From: Thermofilaceae archaeon
GTDB taxonomy: Archaea; Thermoproteota; Thermoprotei; Thermofilales; B69-G16
Length of the DNA: 7,412 bases
Assembly (NCBI GenBank): GCA_027017165.1
Contig: JALURF010000146.1
Coordinates: 1,774-9,185, forward strand
Reading direction: 5' to 3'
The notes beneath the pieces were generated by a model. The model worked only from the letters and a program-made list of their open reading frames with translations, was not told the DNA's origin and made no database searches. The position numbers and the translations under genes were made by a program. Below, in pieces: positions 1 through 5,796 of this stretch. Within the stretch, counting starts at the first letter, position 1. Each line of letters opens with the position of its first letter.

Positions 1-1493
1 TTAACTAGAACCGCGTGATCCCTTAGATTTAACTTTAGGAAATATGGCTTATTGTAAACACCAGTTTCGGGATCAAGCATGTGGACGCCAGCTATGTCAG
101 CTTCCCCCCTCTTAATCGCCAAAAAGCCTCCCATAGACCCCACGTTTATAGCTCGGCTTTTAACTCCTCTTTTGTATAAAATGGAAAGAAGGAGTTCTAG
201 TCCTAGGCAGTGGCTTCCTACTATGTGCAAGTCTGGTATCTCTAAACTCTCGGAAAAAAGCTCAACGTCGAAAACACTCCTCTCTTCTACGTATAGGATA
301 TCTTCGGGTACTTCGATAAAACCGTCAGCGAGTAGTAAGGAGCTTACCGCGCCCGAGCCTTTGATTATGGGAAAGGCGACGAAGCCCTTCTCTCTCTTGA
401 CAAGGGAAACGGGTATAATGTTTACCCTTCCCCTTACGGGCCGGAAACTGAAGAGTATTTTAGCTTTGATTTTCAAATACTCTCTGCTGGGGCGGCCAGC
501 TAGCTTACGTAAGACTGGATCGACTACTTTTATATACGCTATTAGAGCAGAGAGAGGGTAGCCTGGAAGACCGAAAACCGGTTTCCCCTTAACCACCGCT
601 ATAATTGTGGGTTTACCTGGCTTTAACTTAAGTCCATGAACTATAACTCCCGGATCTTGGGCCTCAGCTGTCTCATCAAAAATTTTATAGATAATATCTC
701 CGGCGCCTACAGAGGTGCTGCCCGACGTTATCACCAAATCAGAGCTTTCTAACGCATTTAGAATCGCGTTTTTCAGTTCTTCATACCTGTCTCTAACGAT
801 CCCTAGGGGTAGAGGCTCTCCTCCACTTTCCTCAACTAGTACTGAAAGAGTATAAGTGTTAACATCATATATCTTCCCATACTCAAGTTCACTTCCAGGC
901 TTTAGGAGCTCATTTCCCGTAGATAGAATCGCCACCTTAGGCTTCGAAAATACCTTGACTTTTTCGTAGCCAAGAGAAGCCAGTATGCCTATTTCTCTGT
1001 ATCCTAGCCGAGTCCCCCTTCTCAAAACTACTTCGCCGAATCCTATATCAGAACCCGCCTTGTAGACGTTATCTCCAGGAGCTACTGAAGAGAAAACTTC
1101 AATATATCCATCAGCTTCTCTAGTATCCTCCACCATAACCACGGCGTCTGATCCCTTAGGCATAACGGCTCCAGTAGCAACCTCTACGGCAGTGCTCTTT
1201 CTAACTTCAACTTTGGGTATTTCTCCGGCTTCAACACGTCCGACTAATAACAATCTTACAGGATTCCACTCGTCAGCCCCCATGGTATCCACAGCTCTGA
1301 CCGCATAGCCGTCCATAGCCGCGCGATCGAAGTGGGGAACGTCGAAGCGAGCTTGTATATCTTCAGCCAATATCCTGCCGTGGGCACTTCTAACATCTAC
1401 ATATTCAAAACCTAAAGGTCGAGGCTCGTAGTATTTGTAGAGCCTGTTAAGAGCTTCCTCTACAGAGATCAATTTACGAAATTCGACTCTCAC
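1..1493 (-). CDS. moeA: Molybdopterin molybdenumtransferase MoeA fused to a PBP-like domain (3' end cut by window)
   Basis: This protein should insert molybdate or tungstate into adenylylated molybdopterin in the cytoplasm, the last step of cofactor assembly. 497 codons are open from a GTG at 1493, which follows an in-frame TAG nine bases after which no other start exists; the reading frame runs off the window without a stop. Residues 1 to about 415 form the MoeA module: AMDGYAVR (Asp61), STGNEL (191-196), TSGSTSVGAGD (256-266) and GLPGYPLSA (308-316). From about 420 a second domain begins with IVGSHCLGLELL and NVGSMGGFLAIKRGEADIAGVH, the pattern of the PBP_like family often fused to archaeal MoeA; its C-terminal part is missing here. 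Usual GGVSVG reads GSTSVG and PGNP reads PGYP. I believe both are common in this fused subfamily. It is last in a moaB-moeA2-moeA1 run, 42 bases after moeA2. The family call is firm; the metal preference and the role of the extra domain are not known. Confidence 0.95.
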   Translation of the reverse strand, partial: MRVEFRKLISVEEALNRLYKYYEPRPLGFEYVDVRSAHGRILAEDIQARFDVPHFDRAAMDGYAVRAVDTMGADEWNPVRLLLVGRVEAGEIPKVEVRKSTAVEVATGAVMPKGSDAVVMVEDTREADGYIEVFSSVAPGDNVYKAGSDIGFGEVVLRRGTRLGYREIGILASLGYEKVKVFSKPKVAILSTGNELLKPGSELEYGKIYDVNTYTLSVLVEESGGEPLPLGIVRDRYEELKNAILNALESSDLVITSGSTSVGAGDIIYKIFDETAEAQDPGVIVHGLKLKPGKPTIIAVVKGKPVFGLPGYPLSALIAYIKVVDPVLRKLAGRPSREYLKIKAKILFSFRPVRGRVNIIPVSLVKREKGFVAFPIIKGSGAVSSLLLADGFIEVPEDILYVEERSVFDVELFSESLEIPDLHIVGSHCLGLELLLSILYKRGVKSRAINVGSMGGFLAIKRGEADIAGVHMLDPETGVYNKPYFLKLNLRDHAVLV

Positions 1494-1522
1494 AACAACC
1501 CCATTCTACCTAAATCTATGTT

Positions 1523-1532
1523 CTATATATCG
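1523..1532 (-). promoter_or_regulatory. Possible internal TATA box or ModE-like half-site upstream of moeA1
   Basis: Read on the minus strand, CGATATATAG lies between the stop of moeA2 and the GTG of the MoeA-PBP gene. Its TATATA core is about 33 bases ahead of the GTG, a workable distance for an archaeal promoter with a short leader. It also matches one half of the ModE operator pattern (CGnTATATA), but no second half follows at the expected spacing. A TATA box is the simpler reading. Confidence 0.3.
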
Positions 1533-1535
1533 TTT

Positions 1536-2786
1536 TTAGCTGTTGCCATCTTCTAAAATGCCTTTCCAGGGTTGAGTATGAAGATAGACTCTTGTTGTGG
1601 TTCCTTCCGGCAAGCCTTCAGAATCCTCAGGGATGACTACTACTCCATCCGAGCGAACTATGCTGGATAAGATGCTCGATCCTCTCCTCCTTACCGGTAT
1701 CGCGTACACCTCTTTTCCCGTATTCTCTAGTTTGACTCTCACGAATTCTTTGAAGCCCAAGGATGAAGGTATCTTATACTTAAGCTTAGCCATTATAGGT
1801 ATATCCGGAGGCTTTGCGCTATAAAGATGGAGTATAGATGTTTCCACAAAAAGCTTGTAGTCTACGTATGCGGCTACGGGATTTCCCGGAAGCGCGAACA
1901 CGAGTGTGTCCCCTATCTTAGCGAATGCAAAAGGCATACCGGGGCGTACAGCTACTCCATGTAGGTAAATTTCGCCGATTTCCTCGAGGATTTTTATGGT
2001 ATAATCTCTTTCCCCAACCGATACACCCCCCGTCGTAATTATTATGTCGGCGTTTTCACACGCAGTTTCTAAAGCTTTTTTAACTTCTTCGCGCATATCT
2101 CCCACTATTCCCATATCCAAGGCATCTATAGACAATAGCTTAAGCAGATTCTTGAGGTTAGGCTTGTTAGTATCTACGATTTTTCCATTCTCCCAAGAAG
2201 GTGAAAGCTCGCTCCCAGTAGATATTAAAACCACTTTGGGAGGCTTATACACTTTTATCTTCTCTACTCCTACTCCCTTTATAAGAGCTATATCCCAAGG
2301 TTTTATTCTATAACCCCTCTCCGCTACTATTTCTCCCTTTTCGACATCTTCTCCCTTCCTGATTACGTTAGCAAAAGGCGCTACACGCTTAGTAACTTCA
2401 ACATATTCGCCGAGTATATTACAGCTTTCCAGTTCTACTACGGCATCAGCTCCGCCGGGTATAGGGGCTCCAGTATCGACTTTAACAGCTTCTCCCTCCC
2501 GGATTACATATCTCGGAGATGAGCCTATCGCAACTTCGCCTATGTATTTCAGCAGAGCTGGATTGTAGAGAGAAGCTCCAGTCAAGTCCATTGATTTTAC
2601 GGCAAAACCATCGACGGCTGATTTATCGTATGGAGGAATATCTACGTTAGACTTTACATCTTCCGCTAGATAGCGTCCTAGGGCTGAATCAACTTCTACT
2701 TCTTCAATAGGAAGCTCTATTTTTTCCAAAACATTTTTTATAATTCTCCAAGCCTCGCTGGTTCTCAAGAGTTTCTTAAAAAACAT
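1536..2786 (-). CDS. moeA: Molybdopterin molybdenumtransferase MoeA, stand-alone form
   Basis: This is the second MoeA paralogue of the operon, 416 residues, close to the roughly 400 usual for MoeA without extra domains. It should exchange AMP on adenylyl-molybdopterin for molybdate or tungstate. Visible motifs are SAVDGFAVK (Asp59), DTGAPIPGGADAVV (104-117), STGSEL (189-194), TTGGVSVGERD (251-261), RPGMPFAFAK (281-290) and ALPGNPVAA (298-306). These keep the catalytic-site pattern more strictly than the fused paralogue. The ATG at 2786 is chosen because a GGTGA lies four bases upstream, made from the last codons and stop of moaB, so the two genes are translationally close. Two MoeA copies are common in archaea; separate duty for tungsten and molybdenum is a possible explanation, but nothing in the sequence decides it. 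Confidence 0.97.
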   Translation of the reverse strand: MFFKKLLRTSEAWRIIKNVLEKIELPIEEVEVDSALGRYLAEDVKSNVDIPPYDKSAVDGFAVKSMDLTGASLYNPALLKYIGEVAIGSSPRYVIREGEAVKVDTGAPIPGGADAVVELESCNILGEYVEVTKRVAPFANVIRKGEDVEKGEIVAERGYRIKPWDIALIKGVGVEKIKVYKPPKVVLISTGSELSPSWENGKIVDTNKPNLKNLLKLLSIDALDMGIVGDMREEVKKALETACENADIIITTGGVSVGERDYTIKILEEIGEIYLHGVAVRPGMPFAFAKIGDTLVFALPGNPVAAYVDYKLFVETSILHLYSAKPPDIPIMAKLKYKIPSSLGFKEFVRVKLENTGKEVYAIPVRRRGSSILSSIVRSDGVVVIPEDSEGLPEGTTTRVYLHTQPWKGILEDGNS

Positions 2787-2790
2787 TTGC

Positions 2791-2795
2791 TCACC
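2791..2795 (-). promoter_or_regulatory. Ribosome-binding site of moeA2 inside the moaB stop
   Basis: Minus-strand GGTGA includes the TGA stop of moaB and stands four bases before the ATG of moeA2. This supports the ATG at 2786 and tight co-translation of the two genes. Confidence 0.7.
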
Positions 2796-3330
2796 TTAAA
2801 TCTCGCCTAGCTATATAGACTAAATGACCTACCTCCGGAAGTATCAACTTCTTTACCGCCATTTCAACCGCTTGAGGGGAGCCGGGGAGACAATAGATTA
2901 TCTTTCCCTCCACTAAGCCGGCTGTAGCTCTAGACATGTAGCTTGCAGCTCCTATCTCTTTGAAGCTCATGTTTCTAAAAATATCTCCGAATCCTTCTAC
3001 TTCTTTATCAAATATCGGCTTTAAAGTCTCCACGGTTATATCGGTGGCTGAGAGACCGGTTCCGCCTATCGTTAAAACTACGTCTACATCCTTACTCAGT
3101 AGAGCCTCGGAGACCGCATTTAGTATGTAGAGCTTACTATCGGGCACTATAGCGTAAAAATTGACTTTATGTCCATTTTTTTCTAGTAGTGAAATAGCCA
3201 GTTTTCCGGAAACATCGTCGATCTGCATCTTTTCTTTAAGAAGTCTATACTTAGAAGAGCTAACTACTATTATACCGAAGCCGAGCTTTCTAGGCGCCTC
3301 TTCTTTATGTTTATCAGGAATTGAGGCCAC
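2791..3330 (-). CDS. moaB: Molybdopterin adenylyltransferase, MoaB/MogA family
   Basis: This enzyme activates molybdopterin by transferring AMP from ATP, giving the substrate of MoeA. The 179-residue protein shows the fold's landmarks in order: DDVSGKLAISLLEKNGH (38-54), TIGGTGLSATDITVETL (87-103) with the GGTG binding loop and Asp97, SRATAG (133-138) and YCLPGSPQAVEMAVKKL (146-162). The start is a GTG at 3330; the first in-frame ATG is at residue 35 and would remove the first strand. A TATA-like TATTTAAC is centred about 25 bases upstream of the GTG and there is no Shine-Dalgarno sequence, which suggests a leaderless message. It is first in the leftward operon and lies back to back with moaA. 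The family is clear. The name moaB rather than mogA follows archaeal usage. Confidence 0.95.
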   Translation of the reverse strand: MASIPDKHKEEAPRKLGFGIIVVSSSKYRLLKEKMQIDDVSGKLAISLLEKNGHKVNFYAIVPDSKLYILNAVSEALLSKDVDVVLTIGGTGLSATDITVETLKPIFDKEVEGFGDIFRNMSFKEIGAASYMSRATAGLVEGKIIYCLPGSPQAVEMAVKKLILPEVGHLVYIARRDLR

Positions 3331-3350
3331 AAGCTAATTCTAAAATATGG

Positions 3351-3358
3351 GTTAAATA
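3351..3358 (-). promoter_or_regulatory. TATA-like box of the moaB-moeA-moeA operon
   Basis: Minus-strand TATTTAAC sits within CCTATTTAACCC, centred about 25 bases from the moaB GTG. Archaeal transcription starts about that far from the box, so the RNA would begin at or next to the start codon. Confidence 0.55.
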
Positions 3359-3378
3359 GGTGTTTCGGAGCTGGAAAA

Positions 3379-3386
3379 CTTATTAA
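3379..3386 (+). promoter_or_regulatory. TATA-like box of the moaA-moaC-modE operon
   Basis: CTTATTAA, preceded by an A-rich stretch, predicts a start of transcription near 3407, leaving a leader of roughly 25-30 bases before the moaA ATG. A second TATA-like run, GTATAATA at 3400-3407, is an alternative. Both are compatible with the ATG at 3435 and not with the TTG at 3390. Confidence 0.4.
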
Positions 3387-3392
3387 CGATTG

Positions 3393-3418
3393 TCGATATG
3401 TATAATAGGTAATATCGA
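3393..3418. promoter_or_regulatory. Perfect inverted repeat in the moaA promoter, candidate ModE-type operator
   Basis: TCGATAT at 3393-3399 and ATATCGA at 3412-3418 are exact reverse complements, 12 bases apart. The bacterial ModE operator as I recall it is ATCGnTATATA-N6-TATATAnCGAT, in which the cores TCGnTAT and ATAnCGA are also separated by 12 bases. The left half extends as TCGATATGTA, one mismatch from TCGnTATATA. The right half matches only in its outer part. The site overlaps the likely transcription start of moaA, the operon that ends with a ModE-like gene, so repression or autoregulation is a natural inference. Confidence 0.55.
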
Positions 3419-3425
3419 ATTCCCT

Positions 3426-3430
3426 GGTGG
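3426..3430 (+). promoter_or_regulatory. Ribosome-binding site deciding the moaA start
   Basis: GGTGG lies four bases before the ATG at 3435. No such site precedes the in-frame TTG at 3390, which would also place the operator and a TATA-like run inside the gene. Confidence 0.6.
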
Positions 3431-3434
3431 TTTA

Positions 3435-4400
3435 ATGCTTAAAGACTCTTATGGTCGAGTTATCGACCATTTGAGGATATCCGTTACTAAGTCTTGTAAT
3501 TTCTCGTGTATATACTGCCATAAAGAGGGAGAGGATTATAGGCGTGAAGATTATGAGTTAACTCCCGCTGATATTGAGATAATAGTTAAGGCTGCGGCTC
3601 GGCTTGGCTTTAGGAAAGTAAAGATTACTGGCGGTGAACCTCTAGTTAGAAAGGATATCGTAGAAATTGTAAAGAGGATTAGTCGAATAGATGGAATAGA
3701 AGATTTATCGATAACTACTAACGGCTATTTTCTATCAAGCTATGCTAAAAGTTTTAAAGAGGCGGGACTTACGCGTGTTAACGTTACTCTTCCGGTTCTT
3801 GATAGAGAGAAATTTGAGCATATTACTGGCGTCGATGGGTTGTCAAGAGTACTGAGAGGAATTGAAGCCGCGCTAGAAGCCGGGTTAGAGCCTTTAAAAA
3901 TAAACGTGCCGATATTGAAGAATTTAAATGATGGAGAAGAGGTATGGAATATAATATCATACGCGGAGGAATTAGAGGTAGGTGTACAGTTGATAGAATA
4001 CCATACTCCAAATCCTCTTTCAACAGAGTATTTCAGATTTCATACAAATCTGAATTGTATAATCAAGAAACTTGAGAAAAATTCCATTAAAAAAATCGTT
4101 AGACCTCTTCAAGCAAGACCTATCTATCTGCTAAAAAACGGGGTAAAAGTGGAAGTAGTGAGGCCAATGTTTAATCACAGTTTTTGCCGTTTCTGTAGAA
4201 AACTTAGGATAACTTCTGATGGGAAGATTAAACCCTGCTTTTTCCGAAACGACAATTTAATTGATCTTATTCCAGTGTTGAGAAGTCCATCTGGCAAGTT
4301 TAAAGAAAGGGAAATAGAGAATCTTATCCGTGAGACTGTTTTGATTAAAGAACCGTATTTTAAATCATCGTTTGTATCGGTACGCACTAGAATTTCCTAA
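3435..4400 (+). CDS. moaA: GTP 3',8-cyclase MoaA
   Basis: MoaA is a radical SAM enzyme that cyclises GTP, the first step of molybdopterin synthesis. From the ATG at 3435 it has 321 residues, a normal length. CNFSCIYC (Cys21, 25, 28) binds the SAM iron-sulfur cluster, ITGGEPLVRKD (64-74) is the SAM-binding GGEP motif, and SITTNG (92-97) follows. The C-terminal cluster that holds GTP is CRFCRKLRITSDGKIKPC (Cys251, 254, 268). The strand usually reading VNVSLDSLD here reads VNVTLPVLD. The chain ends in KEPYFK plus 11 residues and lacks the Gly-Gly tail of bacterial MoaA; I recall archaeal homologues also ending near a PYF/PYW, so this is probably not a defect. An in-frame TTG at 3390 would add 15 residues but has no ribosome-binding site. 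It is first in the rightward operon, 13 bases before moaC. Confidence 0.96.
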   Translation: MLKDSYGRVIDHLRISVTKSCNFSCIYCHKEGEDYRREDYELTPADIEIIVKAAARLGFRKVKITGGEPLVRKDIVEIVKRISRIDGIEDLSITTNGYFLSSYAKSFKEAGLTRVNVTLPVLDREKFEHITGVDGLSRVLRGIEAALEAGLEPLKINVPILKNLNDGEEVWNIISYAEELEVGVQLIEYHTPNPLSTEYFRFHTNLNCIIKKLEKNSIKKIVRPLQARPIYLLKNGVKVEVVRPMFNHSFCRFCRKLRITSDGKIKPCFFRNDNLIDLIPVLRSPSGKFKEREIENLIRETVLIKEPYFKSSFVSVRTRIS

Positions 4401-4402
4401 TC

Positions 4403-4407
4403 GGTGA
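4403..4407 (+). promoter_or_regulatory. Ribosome-binding site deciding the moaC start
   Basis: GGTGA stands six bases before a TTG at 4414. The in-frame ATG at 4426 lacks a properly spaced site, and the ATG at 4407 hits a stop after five codons, so the TTG start is preferred. Confidence 0.65.
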
Positions 4408-4413
4408 TGTGTA

Positions 4414-4854
4414 TTGAAAGTTAGGATGGCTGAAATTTCGGAGAAGCGCGACGTGGTTAGAATTGCCCGAGCGGAAGGATTTATCAAGCTCAGAAAAGAG
4501 ACTGTGGAAAAGCTTAAGAGAGGAGAGATTGAAAAAGGCGATGTTATTGCTGCTGCTCAAATAGCGGCTATTCAAGCTGTAAAACGTACATGGGAAATAA
4601 TACCCCTGTGTCATCCCATACCTATAACTGGAGTAGATGTAAAAATAACTGTGGAGAATAATGGCGTTAGAGTTATGGTCACGGTCACTACGGTTGCCAA
4701 AACTGGAGTGGAAATGGAAGCTTTAACCGGAGTATCCGCGGCGTTGTTGACGGTATGGGATATGGTTAAAGCTTATGAGAAAGATGATAAAGGACAATAT
4801 CCTTACACCAGTATAGAGAAGATTAAGGTTTTAGAGAAGATTAAGCATGATTAA
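4414..4854 (+). CDS. moaC: Cyclic pyranopterin monophosphate synthase MoaC
   Basis: MoaC converts the MoaA product into cyclic pyranopterin monophosphate. The 146 residues match the family length, and the protein aligns by eye to E. coli MoaC almost throughout: AEISEK with the following RIARAEGF (16-23), GEIEKGDVIAAAQIAAIQA (37-55, Lys41), KRTWEIIPLCHP (57-68, His67), KTGVEMEALT (96-105, Glu100 and Glu102) and DMVKAYEKDD (116-125, Asp116 and Lys119). These Lys, His, Glu, Asp and Lys residues match those known as active-site residues in the family. The TTG start is favoured by its ribosome-binding site. The gene follows moaA by 13 bases, and its last eight bases overlap the next gene, so all three are likely one transcript. 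Confidence 0.97.
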   Translation: MKVRMAEISEKRDVVRIARAEGFIKLRKETVEKLKRGEIEKGDVIAAAQIAAIQAVKRTWEIIPLCHPIPITGVDVKITVENNGVRVMVTVTTVAKTGVEMEALTGVSAALLTVWDMVKAYEKDDKGQYPYTSIEKIKVLEKIKHD

Positions 4855-5197
4855 GGTATCTTTTAAAGTTTGGCTTGAGTATGAGGGCGAACCCCTGATA
4901 GGATTGGGCGGTGTAAAACTGCTTAAGCTTATAAATGATACAGGTTCGATAAGCAGAGCTGCGCGGGAGATGGGTGTCTCTTATAAGTTTGCGTGGAGCT
5001 ATATCAGATCTATCGAGAAGAGATTGGGAATTAAAATTGTTGAAGCCCATAGGGGAGGCAGGGGAGGAGGCTACACAAAACTCACAGACGAGGGATTCAA
5101 GCTCGTCCACTTTTACGAGGAACTCTTTGATAAATTCAGTGAACTAGCTCTCTTCTTCGAGAATAAGGGAAGACGAATCATTAAACCCAAAATTTAG
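4847..5197 (+). CDS. ModE-type DNA-binding regulator, N-terminal domain only
   Basis: This 116-residue protein matches the DNA-binding domain of the molybdate-responsive regulator ModE. TGSISRAAREMGVSYKFAWSYI (32-53) is the winged helix-turn-helix, and GGRGGGYTKLTDEG (70-83) is the glycine-rich wing typical of ModE. Bacterial ModE carries C-terminal Mop/TOBE domains that bind molybdate; here only about 30 mostly helical residues follow the wing, so there is no visible metal-binding part. Stand-alone ModE domains are frequent in archaea. Its ATG lies inside the end of moaC (eight-base overlap), with no strong ribosome-binding site, which suggests translational coupling. Together with the operator-like repeat ahead of moaA, this suggests self-regulation of the operon. 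The DNA-binding family is clear; the signal sensed is unknown. Confidence 0.88.
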   Translation: MIKVSFKVWLEYEGEPLIGLGGVKLLKLINDTGSISRAAREMGVSYKFAWSYIRSIEKRLGIKIVEAHRGGRGGGYTKLTDEGFKLVHFYEELFDKFSELALFFENKGRRIIKPKI

Positions 5198-5216
5198 TTT
5201 TATCTGTAAGGTAAAG

Positions 5217-5223
5217 TTTTAAT
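5217..5223 (+). promoter_or_regulatory. TATA-like box of the candidate C/D RNA
   Basis: TTTTAAT within AAAGTTTTAATC is centred about 25 bases before the expected RNA end near 5245 and 29 bases before the C box. The position fits an independent promoter. Confidence 0.45.
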
Positions 5224-5244
5224 CATCCCCATATCTTATTCACT

Positions 5245-5304
5245 AATAGTGATGACCATTCCGACCACTACTGATCGATGAGGATGCGGTGGCTGTCTGA
5301 TTTA
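5245..5304 (+). ncRNA. Candidate box C/D guide RNA (2'-O-methylation guide)
   Basis: All four boxes occur in order within 52 bases: C box GTGATGA (5249-5255), D' box CTGA (5271-5274), C' box ATGAGGA (5278-5284, one mismatch to RTGATGA) and D box CTGA (5297-5300). The D'-C' spacer is three bases and the D guide exactly twelve (5285-5296), as in classical archaeal guides; the D' guide is fifteen (5256-5270). By the rule that the base paired to the fifth guide position is methylated, the D guide points to the fifth base of ACAGCCACCGCA and the D' guide to the fifth of UAGUGGUCGG. I could not place these in a known rRNA or tRNA. Only a weak terminal stem is visible. The ends are estimated. It lies between the ModE-like gene and the tail of the next, leftward gene. 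Such RNAs are plentiful in thermophilic archaea. Confidence 0.72.
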
Positions 5305-5697
5305 TTTAAGTTTCTCCTCTTTAACCCACCTGTAGACAGTTTTTAAAGGCACGTGAAGCTCCCGAGAAATCTCTTTAACAGTCATTCCGCTCCTCCTTAA
5401 GCTTATTGCTTTTCTCTTCAATAGCTTTCTCTGAGATTTACTGTATCTGGACTTGTTTTCGAATACAATCACATCTTCCATCCCTACTAAGTCTAGGGCG
5501 AAAATAAAAGCTTGTAGAACTTTACTCTCCTTGTACATGTATCCCCTAACCCTTACTTTATACCCGGTTTTAATGTATTCTCTAACTTCCAATAGCGCTT
5601 TTTTGATAGAGCTAAATGGAGTAGAAGTTCCGGTGAAGAGTATCTCCACTGTCTTATCTCCATGTTTTACGCTGATGTTGTACATTCTTTCGGACAT
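5302..5697 (-). CDS. Unrecognised protein with C-terminal helix-turn-helix
   Basis: A 131-residue basic protein with two parts. Residues 1 to about 80 look like a small alpha/beta domain (strands near 6-10, 16-21, 46-53 and 75-79; helices near 28-42 and 58-71) that I do not recognise. Residues 84-93 are a basic linker. Residues 94-128, RKAISLRRSGMTVKEISRE and LHVPLKTVYRWVKEE, form a homeodomain-like helix-turn-helix as in resolvases and transposase N-termini. It has no catalytic signature of either, so a transcription factor is more likely. The ATG at 5697 is preferred: a TATA-like TTTAAA centred near 5728 predicts RNA starting a few bases upstream, and no Shine-Dalgarno is needed for such a short leader. 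The promoter contains a 12-base inverted repeat, a possible autoregulatory site. The gene ends right against the C/D RNA. Confidence 0.82.
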   Translation of the reverse strand: MSERMYNISVKHGDKTVEILFTGTSTPFSSIKKALLEVREYIKTGYKVRVRGYMYKESKVLQAFIFALDLVGMEDVIVFENKSRYSKSQRKLLKRKAISLRRSGMTVKEISRELHVPLKTVYRWVKEEKLK

Positions 5698-5724
5698 ATT
5701 CGTAGCTTCTTCGGTTCGAGAATA

Positions 5725-5730
5725 TTTAAA
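5725..5730 (-). promoter_or_regulatory. TATA-like box of the helix-turn-helix gene
   Basis: TTTAAA is centred about 30 bases from the ATG at 5697 and predicts RNA starting near 5702. It overlaps the left arm of the inverted repeat. Confidence 0.45.
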
Positions 5731-5772
5731 TTTTTCTCATATTGGCTATTTGTATAAATAGAGAAAAATTTA
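5727..5772. repeat. Perfect 12-base inverted repeat, candidate operator between two facing-away promoters
   Basis: TAAATTTTTCTC (5727-5738) and GAGAAAAATTTA (5761-5772) are exact reverse complements with 22 bases between them. Each arm overlaps one of two TATA-like boxes pointing outward, leftward to the helix-turn-helix gene and rightward to a short transcript. A protein bound to both arms would block both promoters. The neighbouring helix-turn-helix protein is the obvious candidate, by position only. Confidence 0.55.
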
Positions 5773-5776
5773 TAAG
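5769..5776 (+). promoter_or_regulatory. TATA-like box of a rightward transcript
   Basis: TTTATAAG, preceded by an A-run, predicts transcription from about 5797. It overlaps the right arm of the inverted repeat. Confidence 0.4.
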
Positions 5777-5796
5777 TCATTCTCATATTATAATAA

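Noticed and set aside
79..561. Plus-strand open frame of 160 codons
   Set aside because: It lies wholly inside the leftward MoeA-PBP gene, whose frame carries clear family motifs; the plus frame has no recognisable domain and a biased composition.
4841..5110. Minus-strand open frame of 89 codons
   Set aside because: Antisense shadow of the ModE-like gene, which has clear winged-helix motifs.
5302..5697. Reading the helix-turn-helix protein as a transposase or resolvase fragment
   Set aside because: The helix-turn-helix is resolvase-like, but there is no catalytic domain, terminal inverted repeat, target duplication or disrupted frame around it.
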